From Paraconexibacter algicola (GTDB lineage: Bacteria; Actinomycetota; Thermoleophilia; Solirubrobacterales; Solirubrobacteraceae), in the NCBI RefSeq assembly GCF_003044185.1, contig NZ_PYYB01000001.1, forward strand, positions 868,001-932,000: a DNA stretch of 64,000 nucleotides. Reading direction: 5' to 3'. Within the stretch, counting starts at the first letter, position 1. The number at the start of each line of letters is the position of its first letter. A model generated the notes under the pieces. It saw nothing but the letters and a program-made list of their open reading frames with translations, was not told the DNA's origin and did not search any database. Made by a program: the position numbers and the translations under genes. Shown one piece after another: positions 1 to 8,622 of this stretch.

Positions 1-258
1 GATGGGTGATCTGCGACCAGCTTATCGCGGCATTCAACGCGTTCGGCCTCCCAGTCGAGATCGTCAACCCTCGAACGCGCATTCCGTGGCTACGAAGAGT
101 GGGACCGCGAGGTGGACGCGCTGACCGAACAACTCCAGTTGCGATCTGCCGCCCACGCGCGGGCGGCTGGTGGCAGCTTGGCGTCCGGCGCGTCAGGCTG
201 GGGGCTTCCGCGGATCGTCGAGGCCGCTGAGAAGCAGTCCCGTCGCTTCGCGGACTAA
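1..258 (+). pseudogene. Broken gene fragment at the left edge
   Basis: Two reading frames here each look like part of one protein. Frame 3 reads ICDQLIAAFNAFGLPVEIVN over about 6-66. Frame 1 then reads a charged helical stretch (EEWDREVDALTEQL) from about 73 and ends at TAA 256-258. Neither frame stays protein-like across the whole interval, so a frameshift near 66-72 is likely. The 5' part lies outside the window. I do not recognise the family. Decay here fits the other broken genes of this island. Confidence 0.3.
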
Positions 259-342
259 GGTGCTGACGAGCTTCAGCTCCCTGAGCGCGTCCAGGCCTAC
301 GCGGCGCGCCGATGATCAGCGGCCAGGTAGAGCTTCGTCGCC

Positions 343-869
343 GTGAAGAGGTCAACCGCACTGACCGGCGACGCCGGCGTGTTTCTCGTCGCCGCCGAGC
401 TCGCCCAGAGAGGCTGGCCGGCGGCGCTCGCAACGACGAACACGCGACGCACCGATCTTCTTGCGCAGGTCGGCGCCGCCCAACTTCCGGTTGCCGTTCA
501 GGTGAAGACCAAGAGCGAACGGAGCAACGATTTTCAGCTCGGGAGTGTGCGAGAACCCTCGACCCGCCGGCGAACGAATGGGTCGTGCTGGTTGCGCTCG
601 ACGGCGATCGCAAGCATGCCTTCTACGTGGTTCCACGCGACGTCGTGGTCGCGACTGTCAACGCGATTCACGTAGCGTTTGACGGCCCGGAGCGTGTGCT
701 TCTTGGCCCGTAGGAGTACGTCGGCTACCTCGGTGCGAGGCACCTGATGGCGCGGCCGGCGCAGGAAGCCCCGTGGAGAATGAAGACCTGGGTGGCCAAC
801 AGGCTCGGCGAGATGCCCTGGCCCGCCGATCACCCGGGGTCGCCGTCGGCGATCGAGATCACGAATTAG
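343..869 (+). pseudogene. Interrupted PD-(D/E)xK-like nuclease gene
   Basis: The GTG at 343 opens a frame reading TGDAGVFLVAAELAQRGW, then a TDLLAQ acid and a VAVQVKTK block that resemble the D...QxK core of restriction-endonuclease-like proteins. Near 540-546 the coding signal moves to frame 3, where it continues with NEWVVLVALDG and FYVVPRDVV. In that frame a TAG at 711-713 interrupts the protein, which then resumes with YVGYLGARHL and MKTWVANRLGEMPW and stops at TAG 867-869. One frameshift plus one in-frame stop make this a pseudogene unless both are sequencing errors. The family is probably a small uncharacterised PD-(D/E)xK group; the exact assignment is inference. Confidence 0.6.
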
Positions 870-1053
870 CGCCGCGGCGGATTCGCGGCCTCGCCCGCAA
901 CGCAACGCCCGCGCTGAGCCGCCGGTTCCGCAGGCCAGAACCATCTGGCTCCTGCACGCCGCCTGCCGCCATCGACGCCGCTCAGCTAAGTGCGATGCGC
1001 TCGCCGCAGACGTGCCTTGGCGGCGGTATCGCGCCAGGTGATACTGCGCCATC

Positions 1054-2694
1054 ATGAGCAACGCCTCGGGATGGTCGATCAGCGACTCGCTTTCTACCCG
1101 CGAGTGCACGGTGGTCAGCGAGATCCTCGGCTACGTCTCGGAGCCCCGAGAAGGCACCACTCCCGAGGGCGCGTTCTTTCGCGCGTACTACAGGCCGGTC
1201 GAGACGATGCTTGGCGAGCGCGGTTACACGATCGACGAGCTCGACGCTGCCGACCAGGAGATCGCCCGTCTGCTGCTCGCCACCCGTGCCCCGGCTGCCT
1301 TTGACTCTCTGGTCCTGGCACTCGACGGGGTGATCACCCGCCTCAAGGCCCTTGGTCAGACCTACGCCGACATCGTGGAGCACCTCAAGCCCAACGGCCA
1401 AGGGGCGGTCGCCGACCTCCTCGCCGCAAATGGGAGAGCGGAGGACGAGGAGCCCGACAGCGAGGACCACCGGGTCACCGAGCCCGAGGACGAGGAGCTC
1501 GAGCTGCGTGCCGAGGCCGTTGACGGTCTGCTGACCTTGGTCGAGCCTGGCGCCGACGCCAAGCCACCGAAAGGGGAGCACCTGGTGGCCGGGACCTACC
1601 GGCGAGCCCACTGGCTAGCGCACCCGTTGCGCTTCGGCGACCCGGAGCTGTTGATCTGCCTGCTGGGGCTCGACATGCACGCCACCGGGAGGACGTTGCC
1701 GGGATACGACCGCCGAGAGCGAGAGATGGGCCAGGAGCGCGCCGGACGCACTTGGGCGGTCTGGTACTCCGCAGAGCTGAGCGCGCACCTGTGCTATTTC
1801 AACAGACCCGCCCCCTGCCTCATGCTCGTCGGCCACGAACCGTGGGATGAGGGGGATGCCGAGGACGACAGCAAGTTCCGCGTCTGGCAACTGCAGAACG
1901 AGTGGCTGGCTGGTGGCGGCCTTCTCGCGACTTTCGGCGCCCTCGCATTCAAGCGGCTGCAAGACGACCTGGATCGCGCGCTCTCGCAGACGATGATCCT
2001 CGAGGCCGAGATCCTCGACGGCGTCGCAGCCGCCGAACCTCTGCGAGGCGCTGACTTCGTCGCCGGGATCGCTAACGCAAGCCGACTGGCCATCGGCGCG
2101 CTTGCCTTCGCACAAGCCGTCCCGAAGCTCGAGCGCGACCACACCAGGCGCGCTGCGCTGCTCGACACGCTCAGCGGCGTCGAGCTCACCGCGCGGCGCG
2201 TGCGCGGCGACGTCCGCGCAGTCCACGACACGCTCTCGCAGGCAGTCGCCGCCGAGCAACTGCAGACCGCGCAGACCCGAGCGACAAACGACGCGCGCTT
2301 CCAATCGACCGTGACCTTCCTCACCGCGACGCTGCTGACCCCGACCCTCGTCGGGACGGTCTACGGCGCGAACGTCGCCGAGTTCGACGATGGCAAGCCC
2401 GGCTTGCTGGACATGCTCGTCGTGATGTTCGCCACCGGTCTGCTGACCTACAGCACGCTACGCCTGCTGGACCTCAAGCCGTTCACCGGCGAAGCGCACG
2501 CCGGATGGCAACGTGCTGCGCTCAGCGTCCTCGGAGCGCTGACGGTGACCGCCACGGTGTCGCTCGCTGCGGGCCTTGTTTCCGGCTGGCCATACATCAT
2601 CGCCGCCGCGGCGCTCGCCGCCGCGACCATGCACGCCGCCTGCTCCAATGTTTTCCCCCCGAGCCATCCGATCACAGCCGAGCGGCGTGACTAG
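1054..2694 (+). CDS. Hypothetical membrane protein with CorA-like C-terminal segments
   Basis: 546 residues, family not recognised. Residues 1-120 are a soluble alpha/beta-looking region, and 125-155 are a very acidic linker rich in E and D. The middle (about 160-300) is soluble with several Trp and His. Residues 300-410 look helical and may form a coiled coil. From about 416 there are four hydrophobic segments (416-436, 448-468, 487-510, 512-530). The first ends in VYGANV, which recalls the Y-G-M-N loop of CorA channels, though Met is absent. This layout of a large cytoplasmic head, helical neck and CorA-like membrane part is known from some bacterial conflict-system effectors, but that role is inference. 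ATG 1054 follows GCGCCATC with no clear ribosome binding site. A hairpin lies 32 bases after the stop. Confidence 0.7.
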   Translation: MSNASGWSISDSLSTRECTVVSEILGYVSEPREGTTPEGAFFRAYYRPVETMLGERGYTIDELDAADQEIARLLLATRAPAAFDSLVLALDGVITRLKALGQTYADIVEHLKPNGQGAVADLLAANGRAEDEEPDSEDHRVTEPEDEELELRAEAVDGLLTLVEPGADAKPPKGEHLVAGTYRRAHWLAHPLRFGDPELLICLLGLDMHATGRTLPGYDRREREMGQERAGRTWAVWYSAELSAHLCYFNRPAPCLMLVGHEPWDEGDAEDDSKFRVWQLQNEWLAGGGLLATFGALAFKRLQDDLDRALSQTMILEAEILDGVAAAEPLRGADFVAGIANASRLAIGALAFAQAVPKLERDHTRRAALLDTLSGVELTARRVRGDVRAVHDTLSQAVAAEQLQTAQTRATNDARFQSTVTFLTATLLTPTLVGTVYGANVAEFDDGKPGLLDMLVVMFATGLLTYSTLRLLDLKPFTGEAHAGWQRAALSVLGALTVTATVSLAAGLVSGWPYIIAAAALAAATMHAACSNVFPPSHPITAERRD

Positions 2695-2995
2695 ACGATC
2701 CGCGACGCGCTAACGGCAGCAGCCACGCGACCGACAACGCTTAATGTTGGTCGCGGTTGACGGGGTAATGGCCCGGCACGTCCGCCACGCTGAATGAGTG
2801 CTGACCTGGACGGCGGGTCTCAACGTGACCTAGTCCATCGGCGATCTTATGGACTCCTCCATTCACGGTGTCTGAGGGCACCGAGACCGAGCCCGCAGAG
2901 CATCCGCCCACGCCTCAGGACGACGGCCGGCTACGCCGCCTCCCGCAGCCGATCGCCCCTACGGTCTGCGATGGGCCTCTAGACTTGGGCTGACG
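2695..2995. other. Intergenic gap with terminator-like hairpin
   Basis: The 301 bases between two membrane-protein genes contain a hairpin at 2726-2755 and no convincing coding frame. The short open frame 2794-2982 is Arg/Ser-rich and looks like noise. A promoter for the gene at 2996 must lie here but I see no clear -10/-35 pair. Confidence 0.5.
2726..2755 (+). terminator. Hairpin after the CorA-like gene
   Basis: The arms CGCGACCGACA (2726-2736) and TGTTGGTCGCG (2745-2755) pair over 11 positions with one G-U, leaving an 8-base loop. There is no T-run, as often in GC-rich actinobacteria. It probably ends the 1054-2694 transcript. Confidence 0.5.
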
Positions 2996-4759
2996 ATGCG
3001 AGCCCGTGTCCGCCACGCCGTAGGCGCATACGGCGCACTGGTCGCAGGGATGACTGCCGGGCTCGCCGCGGCCCTCGCAGCTTGGCGTTATAGCGGCGAG
3101 ATTCCTCGGGACTTCTACAACGCCGCCGTCCAGATAAACCCAGTCTTCCTTGTCGCGCTTGCGCTCGAGCAGAACCTCGCCGAGACGCTGGGGACCAAGG
3201 CGCAGTACGTCAACGCGAAAGTCGATGAAACGCAGACGCGAGTCGCCCGACGTCATCGCGACCTGCGGAGACGCCTTGACGACCAGGTCCCGAACTTGCT
3301 CGACCCGACTGAGAGTTGGTCGGCACCCGCCACTCCGGAGGTCGGGGGGCAGGTTGCTGACTACCTTGACGAGGTGGCCTCACGGATCGGGCACCCGCGC
3401 GAGAAGGTCATGGGCGAAGTCATGGTCGCCGCTCTGGAACAAGGAGGGCAGGCCGCCCGGGTCCACATTCGCGATGTCGGCGCCCTTCTCGCAGCCGTCT
3501 CCGCGATGCCGACGAAGCCTGTTCACGTGCCAAGTCTTGCCGAGGCTTCCGGTGTCCGGATGCTCGACCGCGCACGTGTCGTCACCGCGTACCTCGAGTC
3601 GCACCTAGATCAAGTCGCTGACCGCGCCGCCACCTCGGCCGCTGAAGAGGCCCGAGATCGCTACGACGAGGAACGACGTCGTCGTCGTCTCTCGCTGCTG
3701 GCAGTGATCAGTGTTCTCATCCTCGGCGAAGTCGCGGCCGTCATCGGGCTTCTGTCCCCACCAGGGTTCCGTAACGCGTGGCTGTTCCCGGCGACGATGG
3801 GGTTGCTGGCGGCAGCCTTCACCACAGTCACGGTGGGTGCTCTGCGGGAACTCGCCACGGCTACGCCGGAGCCCTCTGCAGCGGGTCCGTCCGACACTTT
3901 TGCCGTACTGCAAGCATGGGACGAAGCTGCCGACACCTTCCCGGTAGGTGGCACCGCCTGGCCGCAGCGGCGCGCCCTTCTCGGCAGGGCCGAGACAATG
4001 CCACAAGCCGCGCCGGAATACGAGGTGAGGGCTGGCGCTCAGATCATGCCAGTGGAGCTCAGGCGAGTTCAGGTCGGCCCGACGGCGCCGGAGGGCCGCG
4101 TGCACGTCAGCGGCGCTCTCGACGGGATCGTCGAGCAAGAGTCTCTCTACACGTTGGTCCACGGATCCTCCGTTTCTCCATTCTGGATCGGAATAACTCA
4201 GACCGTTGTGGTGCCATTTCCGTCGGGCCGCGGTGCTGGCTTGATGCAGTGGAACTTCGACATCGAACCGCTGTACCAGCACTGGCGATCGAGGATGAAG
4301 CGGGTAACCCAGGTCACCGCAGTCGATCAGTTCTGGGATTCGCCGCGCTTGGCGGCGCAGTTTCCAGCCTCCGCCCACGCCGTCTTCGTTCCAACGGTCG
4401 CGCGCCGGCCCGCGGCGGCGCGTGCCGAGGGGCGCCGAGCGATCGCTAGCGCCAACCTACTTCGAGTCACGTGTCGATCGCGCGAGGAAGCGCTCTTCCT
4501 GACCGGCATTATCAACAGCGGGCTTTCGTCTCCTCCCGACTCCCGGCTAGGCGAGAGTCTCCGAGTCGACGCCGATTGGGTTCGTGGCTTGCCTATGTTT
4601 GACCCCACAGACCCGGTCCACGCGGACTTGGTTGCCGCTAGTTTGGAATGCGAGTCGTTCGTCGCCGCTCGGATTGCCTCGGGGAGGATCTCATGGGACG
4701 TCCTCGCTGACGGTGAGCCATTCGCGAAGCTGCAAGCGGCCGCAGCGCGCGCACTTTGA
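2996..4759 (+). CDS. Membrane protein with a methyltransferase-specificity-like C-terminus
   Basis: 587 residues. A hydrophobic segment at about 12-30 and a second at 46-58 are followed by a charged, probably coiled region (65-100) and a soluble helical region to about 230. A strongly basic run (RRRRRLS) then precedes a transmembrane pair at about 236-256 and 264-287. The last 290 residues are soluble. Their end reads SREEALFLTGIINSG (about 495-510) and MFDPTDPVHADL (about 533-545). This resembles the C-terminal target-recognition region of N6-adenine methyltransferases, where 'EALYLTAILNS' and 'FDPxxPLHxxL' type motifs recur. No methyltransferase catalytic motif (NPPY type) is present. A DNA-recognition fold tethered to a membrane protein would be unusual. 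Function unknown; it is the second membrane gene of the island and its partner at 1054 is in the same direction. Confidence 0.65.
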   Translation: MRARVRHAVGAYGALVAGMTAGLAAALAAWRYSGEIPRDFYNAAVQINPVFLVALALEQNLAETLGTKAQYVNAKVDETQTRVARRHRDLRRRLDDQVPNLLDPTESWSAPATPEVGGQVADYLDEVASRIGHPREKVMGEVMVAALEQGGQAARVHIRDVGALLAAVSAMPTKPVHVPSLAEASGVRMLDRARVVTAYLESHLDQVADRAATSAAEEARDRYDEERRRRRLSLLAVISVLILGEVAAVIGLLSPPGFRNAWLFPATMGLLAAAFTTVTVGALRELATATPEPSAAGPSDTFAVLQAWDEAADTFPVGGTAWPQRRALLGRAETMPQAAPEYEVRAGAQIMPVELRRVQVGPTAPEGRVHVSGALDGIVEQESLYTLVHGSSVSPFWIGITQTVVVPFPSGRGAGLMQWNFDIEPLYQHWRSRMKRVTQVTAVDQFWDSPRLAAQFPASAHAVFVPTVARRPAAARAEGRRAIASANLLRVTCRSREEALFLTGIINSGLSSPPDSRLGESLRVDADWVRGLPMFDPTDPVHADLVAASLECESFVAARIASGRISWDVLADGEPFAKLQAAAARAL

Positions 4760-4763
4760 GGAC

Positions 4764-4796
4764 GCGCACCTATACCTCTCCGGGGTAGAGGTGCGC
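4764..4796 (+). terminator. Hairpin after the membrane/TRD-like gene
   Basis: GCGCACCTATAC (4764-4775) pairs with GTAGAGGTGCGC (4785-4796), 11 of 12 positions. An alternative inner stem ACCTCT/AGAGGT also forms. It starts 5 bases after the stop codon. Confidence 0.55.
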
Positions 4797-5015
4797 CATC
4801 GAGATTCGCTCCAAACAAAGCCGTTGGCAACGACGGTGATGGTGCTCGGCCAGTAGGTCTGCTCTTTGCGATCGTCAGACCTCAGGACAATTCGGGTCTA
4901 GCCATGACCGGTCGACGCCTCGATCGGCGTAGACCGCCAGGAGCTGTCGATGCCCGAGTAGCCGCATTCGCTGGAACGGGCGGACAGGGCCCAGGTCTCC
5001 ACTTATGGCGCAAAC

Positions 5016-6950
5016 CTACTGCGCCCCGACGAGGTCGATGCTGGCACGCCGAGACGTCGGTTCCGAGGAGCCCGCGGAGATCGCGATGGTTCCGCTCTGC
5101 GCGCGCGCATCCATCCGAACAGCGCCGCTTCGGGCGTGTTCGCGGGCGAGCGGCAGGAGCAGGTCGCGCTCGACGGTTGCCTCGAGGTGGCGTGCGCCGA
5201 GTTCCTCGCTGTGTCCTCGGCGCGCGAGCTCGTCGATCACCGAATCGCTGACGCGGACGTCGAGCCGTGGGTGGTGAGCTTGCCAGCGGGGGAGCAACAC
5301 GTCGCGTACGATCCGGCGACTGTCCTGCAGGCCGAGGTCGCGGAAGGCGCAGGTGGCGTCCATCCGGCCCAGCAACTCAGGAGCGAAGGCGCTCTGGAGC
5401 GCGCGGGCCCGCCCGTCGGCCGACTGAGTCCCTGATGACGTGGCCGCGAAGCCGAGGGAACGGCTTGTCGATCGAGCGCGTACGTTGGTGGTGAGGACGA
5501 TGACGGACTGGGTGAAGCTGATTGGCTCTCCGGTGCTGTCGGTTAGATGGCCCTCATCGAGGACCTGTAGCAGCAGCCGGTGGATCGCGGGGTGAGCTTT
5601 CTCGATCTCGTCGAAGAGCACCACGGCTTTGGGTTGGCGGCGTACGGCGGCCAGGAAGGGGCTGGGCTGTCCGTGTCCGACGATGCCGGGTGGTGGGGAG
5701 AGGATCTTCCAGACGTCGCGCTCGGTGCTGTACTCGCTCATGTCCAGCCGCACGAGCGCGCCGGGTCCGCCGCCGAGTTCGTCGGCCAGCGCGCGGGCCA
5801 GCTCGGTCTTCCCGACCCCGGTGGGGCCGGACAGGAGGAAGGCGCCTACCGGGCGGTTGGGTCTTAGGCGGAATCCCATTGCGCCGATCGTCAGACGGTC
5901 CACGACCTCGTCGATGACGTGACCCTGGCCGATGACGCGCGCCTGCAGGCGGCCGGCCATGCCCTCGAGGCGGCGGTGGCGTTCGGCGGCCGGGACGGGC
6001 TCCGGGCCGATTGCGGCAAGCTGCGCGAAGGTCTGGCGGACGAGCGCGACCCGGCGTGGGATCGACTCGGCGCGCCTGTCGGCTCGGACTGCGGCGAGGT
6101 CGGCGGCCTCGACGGCGAGGTCGGGCATGTCGGTGAGCCGGTCGTGGGTGGTGGCCAGGGCGATGAGCTCGTCGATAATGCGCGGGTTGGCGAACCGGGT
6201 GCGAGGTCCGAGCGCCTTGCTGATGTGGACGCGGACGAGGTCGTGGAGATGTTCGCGTGCGACGGGTCGCACCGCGACGCACCCCAGCCGTGCGGTAAGG
6301 CGCGGGTCGTGGTCCAGGCGCTCCACGGGGACGTCCTGAACGAGCACGGCCCGAAACCCGGGTTCCGCACAACGGGTGTTGAGTTCCTCGACGAGCGGAT
6401 GGTCTCGGCCGTCTTTCCATTTGAGGCCGTGGACGACCAACGTGGACGCTGTGGCGATCGCCGCGTCGACGAGATGCGAGGCCTCCACGCGGCCCCGCTT
6501 CGTTTCGAAGCGCCCCAGGACCCGGTCGGGCCGCACGAGCAGGAGCGGTCGTTGTCCCGTTTCTCCGTCCACCTGGCCGGCGGCGATTCGTGCGGCGGCT
6601 CCGTGGATGACGGCCAGGCGTCCCGATCCGACGGGCCCGGCGATCAGGACGAGTTGCTGGGAGCGCAGCTGTAGGTGCTCGACCAGCCGGTCGATCTCTT
6701 GGTCGCGGCCGACGATCGACGAGAACTCGCCTGATCGCGCTTGCGCGATCAGGTCGATCGTCGCGTGCTGCAGGATCTTCTCGAACGTGGGAGCAAGCTT
6801 GCGACGCCGGGCCGACGGGGCCTCCCGGGCGCCTTCAGCAGAAGGGCGCTGATCGGCCGACCCAGCAGCGTCCTGAGCGCTCGCGCCGGCGGACGCGGGT
6901 ATGCGGTGCTTGAGACGAGGCTGCACGGGTCCTTTCGGGTGGATGTCCAT
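5016..6950 (-). CDS. ClpA/ClpB-type AAA+ ATPase with degenerate first ATPase module
   Basis: 644 residues from the ATG at 6950 (longer in-frame starts lack protein-like sequence). After a 60-residue basic leader comes a ClpA-like first module opening with FSSIVGRDQEIDRL. Its Walker A reads GPVGSGRLA (about 103-112), with Lys replaced by Arg and Thr lost, and its Walker B position reads TLVVHGL instead of an IDE motif, so it should not hydrolyse ATP. The second module is intact: GPTGVGKTELARAL (about 374-387) and VVLFDEIEKAHP (about 443). A short C-terminal small domain follows. There is no N-terminal Clp repeat and no ClpP-loop that I can point to. A protein-remodelling role is likely; substrate unknown. 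It is transcribed away from the HAD gene at 7059 across a 108-base gap. Confidence 0.8.
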   Translation of the reverse strand: MDIHPKGPVQPRLKHRIPASAGASAQDAAGSADQRPSAEGAREAPSARRRKLAPTFEKILQHATIDLIAQARSGEFSSIVGRDQEIDRLVEHLQLRSQQLVLIAGPVGSGRLAVIHGAAARIAAGQVDGETGQRPLLLVRPDRVLGRFETKRGRVEASHLVDAAIATASTLVVHGLKWKDGRDHPLVEELNTRCAEPGFRAVLVQDVPVERLDHDPRLTARLGCVAVRPVAREHLHDLVRVHISKALGPRTRFANPRIIDELIALATTHDRLTDMPDLAVEAADLAAVRADRRAESIPRRVALVRQTFAQLAAIGPEPVPAAERHRRLEGMAGRLQARVIGQGHVIDEVVDRLTIGAMGFRLRPNRPVGAFLLSGPTGVGKTELARALADELGGGPGALVRLDMSEYSTERDVWKILSPPPGIVGHGQPSPFLAAVRRQPKAVVLFDEIEKAHPAIHRLLLQVLDEGHLTDSTGEPISFTQSVIVLTTNVRARSTSRSLGFAATSSGTQSADGRARALQSAFAPELLGRMDATCAFRDLGLQDSRRIVRDVLLPRWQAHHPRLDVRVSDSVIDELARRGHSEELGARHLEATVERDLLLPLAREHARSGAVRMDARAQSGTIAISAGSSEPTSRRASIDLVGAQ

Positions 6951-7058
6951 GCCCCTCTGCGCCGCAGCGGCTCGTCGTGTGACAGCTGCGGTCCGTGCTG
7001 CAGGAGGAGGACCCGTCGGGTTGTCACATCGGTCCGCGCTGCGGAGACTGGTTGCGAC

Positions 7059-7838
7059 ATGGCCGACGTAGTGCTCTTCGATCTCGACGCGACGCTCATC
7101 CCCGAGACGACCGCCACCCGCGCCGCGTTCCTGGCCGCCGCCACGCTGGCAGCAGAACATCACGGAGTTGACGCGACCACGCTGGCCGCCGCTGCGTACC
7201 GCCACGCACGCCGTGGCTGGGCGAGCTCGCCGGCTGCGTCGTTCTGTTCGCGGATCGGGATTAGCGCCTCGGAGGGCCTGTGGTGTGCGTTTGGGGGCGA
7301 TCGGCCCGAGCTCGTCGTGCTGCGCGACTGGGCGCCCAGTTACCAGCGGGCGCCCTGGCGCGACGCCCTGTCCGACGAGGGGGTCCGCGACGAGGACCTC
7401 GTGGACGCGCTCGCCGGTCGCTTCGCTGCCGCGCGGCGTTCAGGCGTCGTGCCGTTTCCCGATGTCCTCCCTACGTTTGACCGCCTCGATGGCTCGTTCG
7501 GGTTGGGAGTCGTGACGAACGGTGCGTCGTGTCTGCAGCGGGAGAAGCTCGAGCTCGCCGCACTCACCAACCGGTTCGCGTTCGTGATCGCCTCCGGTGA
7601 CCTGGGCGTCGGCAAACCGGACCCGGCGATCTTCCGTGCGGCAGCAGACCGCGCCGCGACGGTCCCTGGCCGCATCGTCATGGTCGGTGATGACCTCGAC
7701 CGCGACGTGAACGCTGCCCGGGCCGCTGGCCTGCGGGCAGTGCATCTCGACCGCGCCGGTACCCTCGGTCCGCCGGCGATCTCGACGCTCGCCGAGCTCC
7801 CGACGGCCCTCGGCGCGATCGCGGAGGGCTGCAGGTGA
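7059..7838 (+). CDS. HAD-superfamily hydrolase
   Basis: 259 residues. Motif I is FDLDATL (residues 7-13) with the nucleophile and acid Asp. A helical cap follows; then VVTNGAS (motif II), GKPDPAIF (motif III Lys) and GDDLDRDV (motif IV). This is a complete catalytic set for a small-molecule phosphatase or dehalogenase-like enzyme; the substrate cannot be told. The ATG at 7059 was chosen because the sequence upstream in the same frame is low-complexity and unlike protein. The stop codon shares one base with the start of the phosphoesterase gene, so the two are translationally coupled. Confidence 0.85.
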   Translation: MADVVLFDLDATLIPETTATRAAFLAAATLAAEHHGVDATTLAAAAYRHARRGWASSPAASFCSRIGISASEGLWCAFGGDRPELVVLRDWAPSYQRAPWRDALSDEGVRDEDLVDALAGRFAAARRSGVVPFPDVLPTFDRLDGSFGLGVVTNGASCLQREKLELAALTNRFAFVIASGDLGVGKPDPAIFRAAADRAATVPGRIVMVGDDLDRDVNAARAAGLRAVHLDRAGTLGPPAISTLAELPTALGAIAEGCR

Positions 7839-8446
7839 TGCGGGTCGGGGTGCTCAGCGACGTGCACGGTCAGGTCGCGCTGCTTCGCCGCGCCGTGGCG
7901 GCGATCGATGATCACGGCTGCGAAGAGATCTGGTGCCTGGGCGACGTGGTCGACGCCCTCGGTGCTGCGCCGTCAGCCGATCAGGAGGAGGCGGTCGCGC
8001 TCGTGGCCTCGCGGTGCGCCGTGACGCTCGGCGGCAACCACGAGCTGTGGGCCCTGGAGCGCGGTCAGCTGTCGCATGCGACGCGGCTGGTGCTCGCGGG
8101 ATGGGCTCCTCGCGCCGAACGGCACGGTGTGCTCGCCGTGCACGCGAGCGTGATCGATCCTCTCTACGAGTTCCTCGACTCACCCCAGGTCGCCGCTGCC
8201 TCGCTGGCAGAGCTCGGCGCTCACCTTGCGCTCTTCGGCCACACCCACCACCCGGGCATGTGGGGCGCGGCCGCCGGCGTCCCCGCCCCGGTCTGGGTGT
8301 CCGCGCGCACAGCCCCGCCAGTCGACCTGCGGACCTACCAGCGCGCACTAGTAAACCCGGGGGCGATCCAGCACGACCTCCAGCCCACCTACCTGCTGCT
8401 CGACCTGACCGCCCGCACGGCCACCTGGCATCCCGTCCCGGGCTGA
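7838..8446 (+). CDS. Calcineurin-like metallophosphoesterase
   Basis: 202 residues with the full metal-binding series: SDVHG (residues 7-11), LGDVVD, GGNHE, GHTHH and NPGA. These bind two metal ions and hydrolyse phosphomono- or diesters; small single-domain members include YfcE-like phosphodiesterases. The ATG at 7838 overlaps the TGA of the HAD gene by one base. The HAD and phosphoesterase pair suggests a two-step dephosphorylation of one substrate, for example a nucleotide or nucleic acid end, but this is inference. The 176 bases after the stop contain no obvious gene. Confidence 0.88.
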   Translation: MRVGVLSDVHGQVALLRRAVAAIDDHGCEEIWCLGDVVDALGAAPSADQEEAVALVASRCAVTLGGNHELWALERGQLSHATRLVLAGWAPRAERHGVLAVHASVIDPLYEFLDSPQVAAASLAELGAHLALFGHTHHPGMWGAAAGVPAPVWVSARTAPPVDLRTYQRALVNPGAIQHDLQPTYLLLDLTARTATWHPVPG

Positions 8447-8622
8447 CCTCGGCCCGAGGACGAACCGATCACTGGGTTCGGTCGCCGTGTCACATGCTGG
8501 GCCGCAGACGCGCTGCTGGGCATGTTCGCTGAGCCCTCGCGCCGCATCACCGTTCCCGCCCCAACCCCGCAGCCGTCCCTGCCGGCACCCGTCCCTGCGA
8601 TGCCGGTCGAGGTCCCGACGCG

